DNA of 52,711 nt from Bacteroidia bacterium (GTDB taxonomy: Bacteria; Bacteroidota; Bacteroidia; J057), in the NCBI GenBank assembly GCA_022760475.1, contig JALEFZ010000016.1, positions 1-52,711 on the forward strand. The letters run 5' to 3'. This document shows, piece by piece, positions 50,930 through 52,711 of the stretch (positions within the stretch are counted from its first letter, which is position 1; each line of letters starts with the position of its first letter). Below the pieces are notes generated by a model that was given only the letters and a program-made list of their open reading frames with translations, made no database searches and had not been told where the DNA came from. Made by a program: the position numbers and the translations under genes.

Positions 50930-52711
50930 TTAGTAGCCAGAATTTTGTGTAAGGTTAGGGTTAGCTCCCAAATCAGCTGCTGGAATCGGGAACACATCAA
51001 ACTTGCTATTTGTTGAAATACCTTCAGGTTCTCCACCTTTCCATGGCCATAGGTAGGTAGACTCAGAGAAGCTGCCGAAGCGAACCAAATCTGTACGGCG
51101 GTATCCTTCCCAAAGGAATTCTCTTGCACGCTCATCAAGGATAAAATCAAGGGTCAAATCTCCCCCAGCAATATTTCCTGAAGCATCTCCATAGCTACGC
51201 TCACGAAGCTGGTTTACATAACCGACAGCAGTATTGAGGTCTCCGCCACCACCTCTAAGGTGAGCTTCTGCATAGGTCAACATGGCATCAGCAAGACGCA
51301 ACATTGGAAAATCATTGTCTACATGAGTCAGGTCAGAACCTGGATTTCCAGTAGAGGTGATGTTCTTCCATTTGGTAACTGCATATCCTTCGGTGAACTG
51401 AGAAATGTCTTCAATGTCTAGATTCTGCCCATCAGTGAAGAACAATGCACGTGTGTCAAAGCTAGGACGCTCGATCGAGTATGTGTGGTCAGGCGTATCA
51501 AGGAATAGTTTGATGGTATACATACCAGGACCAGGAATTGCAATATTGTCGCCACCTTCTTCAAGGATCGCGTCACTTCCTGTATCACCATAGTTCAATG
51601 CCCAGTCATCATTCGCTCTAAATTTAACCTCCCCGCTTCCAAGTTCTACTGTGAGTGTCCAGGCATTCTCGGTAGAATCATAGGTCATGTCTGTATCAGC
51701 ATCCCATCCTCCTGGAGTAGCATCTCCGATCAAGCCCCAGCTGGTCTGGGTTACAGAGTATGTCAGGTTAGCGGTATCTACGATCATTCTGTAGAAACCT
51801 TCATCAGCCACAATGATGTTGTCTCCACCCAGATCGAGGGTTCCGTCTGCACCGGTATCACCCCAGTTTACGTCCCAGCCATTGCCGTCAGTAAACTTAA
51901 ACTCGGAATTGGCAGGCAAGTAGAAATAACCTTCGAAGACTCCATCTCCCGCTGGAGAAGAAACCTGGGTTTCCTTGCTGTCTGGAGTCCATCCCTGGAA
52001 AGATCCAGCAACAGTCAAAGATCCGTAGCTTTGACCCTGATTGGGTTCTACTACTGCATCACCACTCAAAGAAGGGAATTTTTCGACTATAGCTGAAGTT
52101 GTACGGATACCTCCCCATCCAAAGTCAATCCCGAAGTCAGCTACGCTCATGTTACCTCCTACAGAGGCGTGAACAAGGAAGGTCGTACCACCAAAAGTTT
52201 GGGTATTCTTTCCGTCAAAGGTAACAGGGAAGATCACCCCTGAAGCACCGTCATTGTCTGCGAGGAATAGCTCTTCGTATGAAGGGTGAAGGGTATAACC
52301 TGAGTTGATTACCCTTTCCGAATAATCCAATGCGTCAGCATATCTATCAGTGTTGATGTATACATCAGCATTCAGGTATAGACGAGCCAATAGCATCCAG
52401 GCAGCAGCTTTGTCTACACGGCCATACTCATTGCTCGTAGGCTCTGCAAGTGTAGATTCAATATCCTTCAATTCAGTTTCAATGTAGTTAAAGAGCTCTT
52501 GAGGATTGGTCTGGCGAGGAAAGAATGATCCCACAACATCCTCTTCAGTTACGAAGGGAGGATTGCGGAACATGTCCAAGGCATGCCAATATGAGAAAGC
52601 ACGAATAAATCTTGCTTCAGCTCTGTATTGAGCTATGGTCGACTGCATGTCCATGTCTCCTCTTTCTTCCAGTTTCTCATCAGTAGTTTCTCTTAGAAAC
52701 TCATTAGCCAC
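50930..52711 (-). CDS. SusD/RagB-family protein with inserted SusE-like modules, 5' end outside the window
   Basis: 593 residues are visible; the start lies beyond the right edge. SusD marks are seen at the upstream end (ARFIRAFSYWHALDMFRNPPFV, NYIETELKDIESTLAEP, AAAWMLLARLYLNADVY) and the downstream end (DTRALFFTDGQNLDIEDISQFTEGYAVTKWKN, RLADAMLTYAEAHL, DERAREFLWEGYRRTDLVRFG). Between them, about 188 residues (51470-52035) are two SusE/F-type modules, with GSFQGWTPDS and GLIGDATPGGWDADTDMTY, that closely match the downstream SusE-like gene. SusD sits on the SusC transporter and captures glycan. The insertion makes the protein much longer than usual. Confidence 0.88.
   Translation of the reverse strand: MANEFLRETTDEKLEERGDMDMQSTIAQYRAEARFIRAFSYWHALDMFRNPPFVTEEDVVGSFFPRQTNPQELFNYIETELKDIESTLAEPTSNEYGRVDKAAAWMLLARLYLNADVYINTDRYADALDYSERVINSGYTLHPSYEELFLADNDGASGVIFPVTFDGKNTQTFGGTTFLVHASVGGNMSVADFGIDFGWGGIRTTSAIVEKFPSLSGDAVVEPNQGQSYGSLTVAGSFQGWTPDSKETQVSSPAGDGVFEGYFYLPANSEFKFTDGNGWDVNWGDTGADGTLDLGGDNIIVADEGFYRMIVDTANLTYSVTQTSWGLIGDATPGGWDADTDMTYDSTENAWTLTVELGSGEVKFRANDDWALNYGDTGSDAILEEGGDNIAIPGPGMYTIKLFLDTPDHTYSIERPSFDTRALFFTDGQNLDIEDISQFTEGYAVTKWKNITSTGNPGSDLTHVDNDFPMLRLADAMLTYAEAHLRGGGGDLNTAVGYVNQLRERSYGDASGNIAGGDLTLDFILDERAREFLWEGYRRTDLVRFGSFSESTYLWPWKGGEPEGISTNSKFDVFPIPAADLGANPNLTQNSGY
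51470..52035 (-). repeat. SusE-type module pair inserted in SusD, copy of the block at 49871-50435
   Basis: The inserted block and the C-terminal half of the SusE-like gene share residue strings GLIGDATP, GWD-DTDMTY, KFRANDDWALN and NWGDTG, in the same order and spacing. DNA similarity is visible too, for example GCATCTCCGATCAA in both. The block is probably a duplicated or recombined segment. Confidence 0.75.

Noticed and set aside
1..52711. CRISPR arrays, IS elements, prophage genes or riboswitches
   Set aside because: No regularly spaced identical repeats, transposase, integrase or recognisable riboswitch element was found on either strand by reading.

Overview
The window looks like chromosomal DNA of a free-living, probably marine or environmental member of the Bacteroidota (Cytophagales or Saprospirales type; the order cannot be fixed from sequence alone). 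The evidence is two proteins with type IX secretion (T9SS) C-terminal sorting domains, a SusD/SusE glycan-uptake pair, many SPII lipoproteins, an eukaryote-type ProS, an isolated polyprenyl-phosphate sugar transferase, and promoters of the TAnnTTTG (-7) type with a TTG -33 element. No IS element, phage gene, integrase or CRISPR array was seen. One tRNA gene (Arg, anticodon CCG) is present.

Layout. 1-5.1 kb: mostly hypothetical and secreted proteins, including a helical TPR-like gene whose frame continues upstream across an in-frame TAG, and a regulator-like gene preceded by three 21-bp-spaced repeats that overlap its promoter. 5.2-8.6 kb: a zinc-homeostasis module, with a divergent Fur/Zur-type repressor, two perfect 7-1-7 operators, and an operon of two COG0523 GTPases flanking a MerC-like membrane protein. 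8.6-15.7 kb: an unusual cluster with a five-repeat BTRD1-type protein, a 154-aa and a 283-aa unknown protein, a 999-aa propeller sensor kinase and a divergent NarL-type regulator. Two promoters in this cluster share a 14-bp element at the same distance from TAnnTTTG boxes. 15.8-19.7 kb: tRNA-Arg, a T9SS-exported thermolysin-like protease and a lipoprotein. 20.1-24.2 kb: two exopolysaccharide glycosyltransferases, a coiled-coil protein and a lytic transglycosylase-like protein. 24.2-27.1 kb: overlapping YHYH / YwqK-like / SCO1 genes. 27.4-36.5 kb: proS, a low-complexity lipoprotein, an outer-membrane FadL-like porin, a small protein with a strong Shine-Dalgarno, a TlpA-like thioredoxin, YqgE and a GH37 trehalase.

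36.7-43.8 kb: an ECF sigma factor, then two double-domain universal stress proteins followed by four overlapping genes: a FixL-type haem-PAS histidine kinase, a single-domain receiver, a receiver-kinase hybrid, and a receiver fused to a CRP/FNR-type regulator. A TGAC-N4-GTCA (FixK/FNR-type) site lies ahead of the stress proteins. I read this as an oxygen- or redox-sensing phosphorelay whose output is a phosphorylation-controlled CRP/FNR protein.

43.8-52.7 kb: argH, a DUF1080/PA14-like protein paired with a propeller-cytochrome c protein (both secreted), two small genes, then a SusE-like lipoprotein and the 3' part of a SusD-like gene that runs off the right edge. The SusD carries an inserted block of about 188 residues closely resembling the carbohydrate-binding half of the neighbouring SusE.

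The strongest candidates for something undescribed are the BTRD1/sensor-kinase cluster with its paired operators, the FixL-to-REC-CRP relay, and the SusD with embedded SusE modules.
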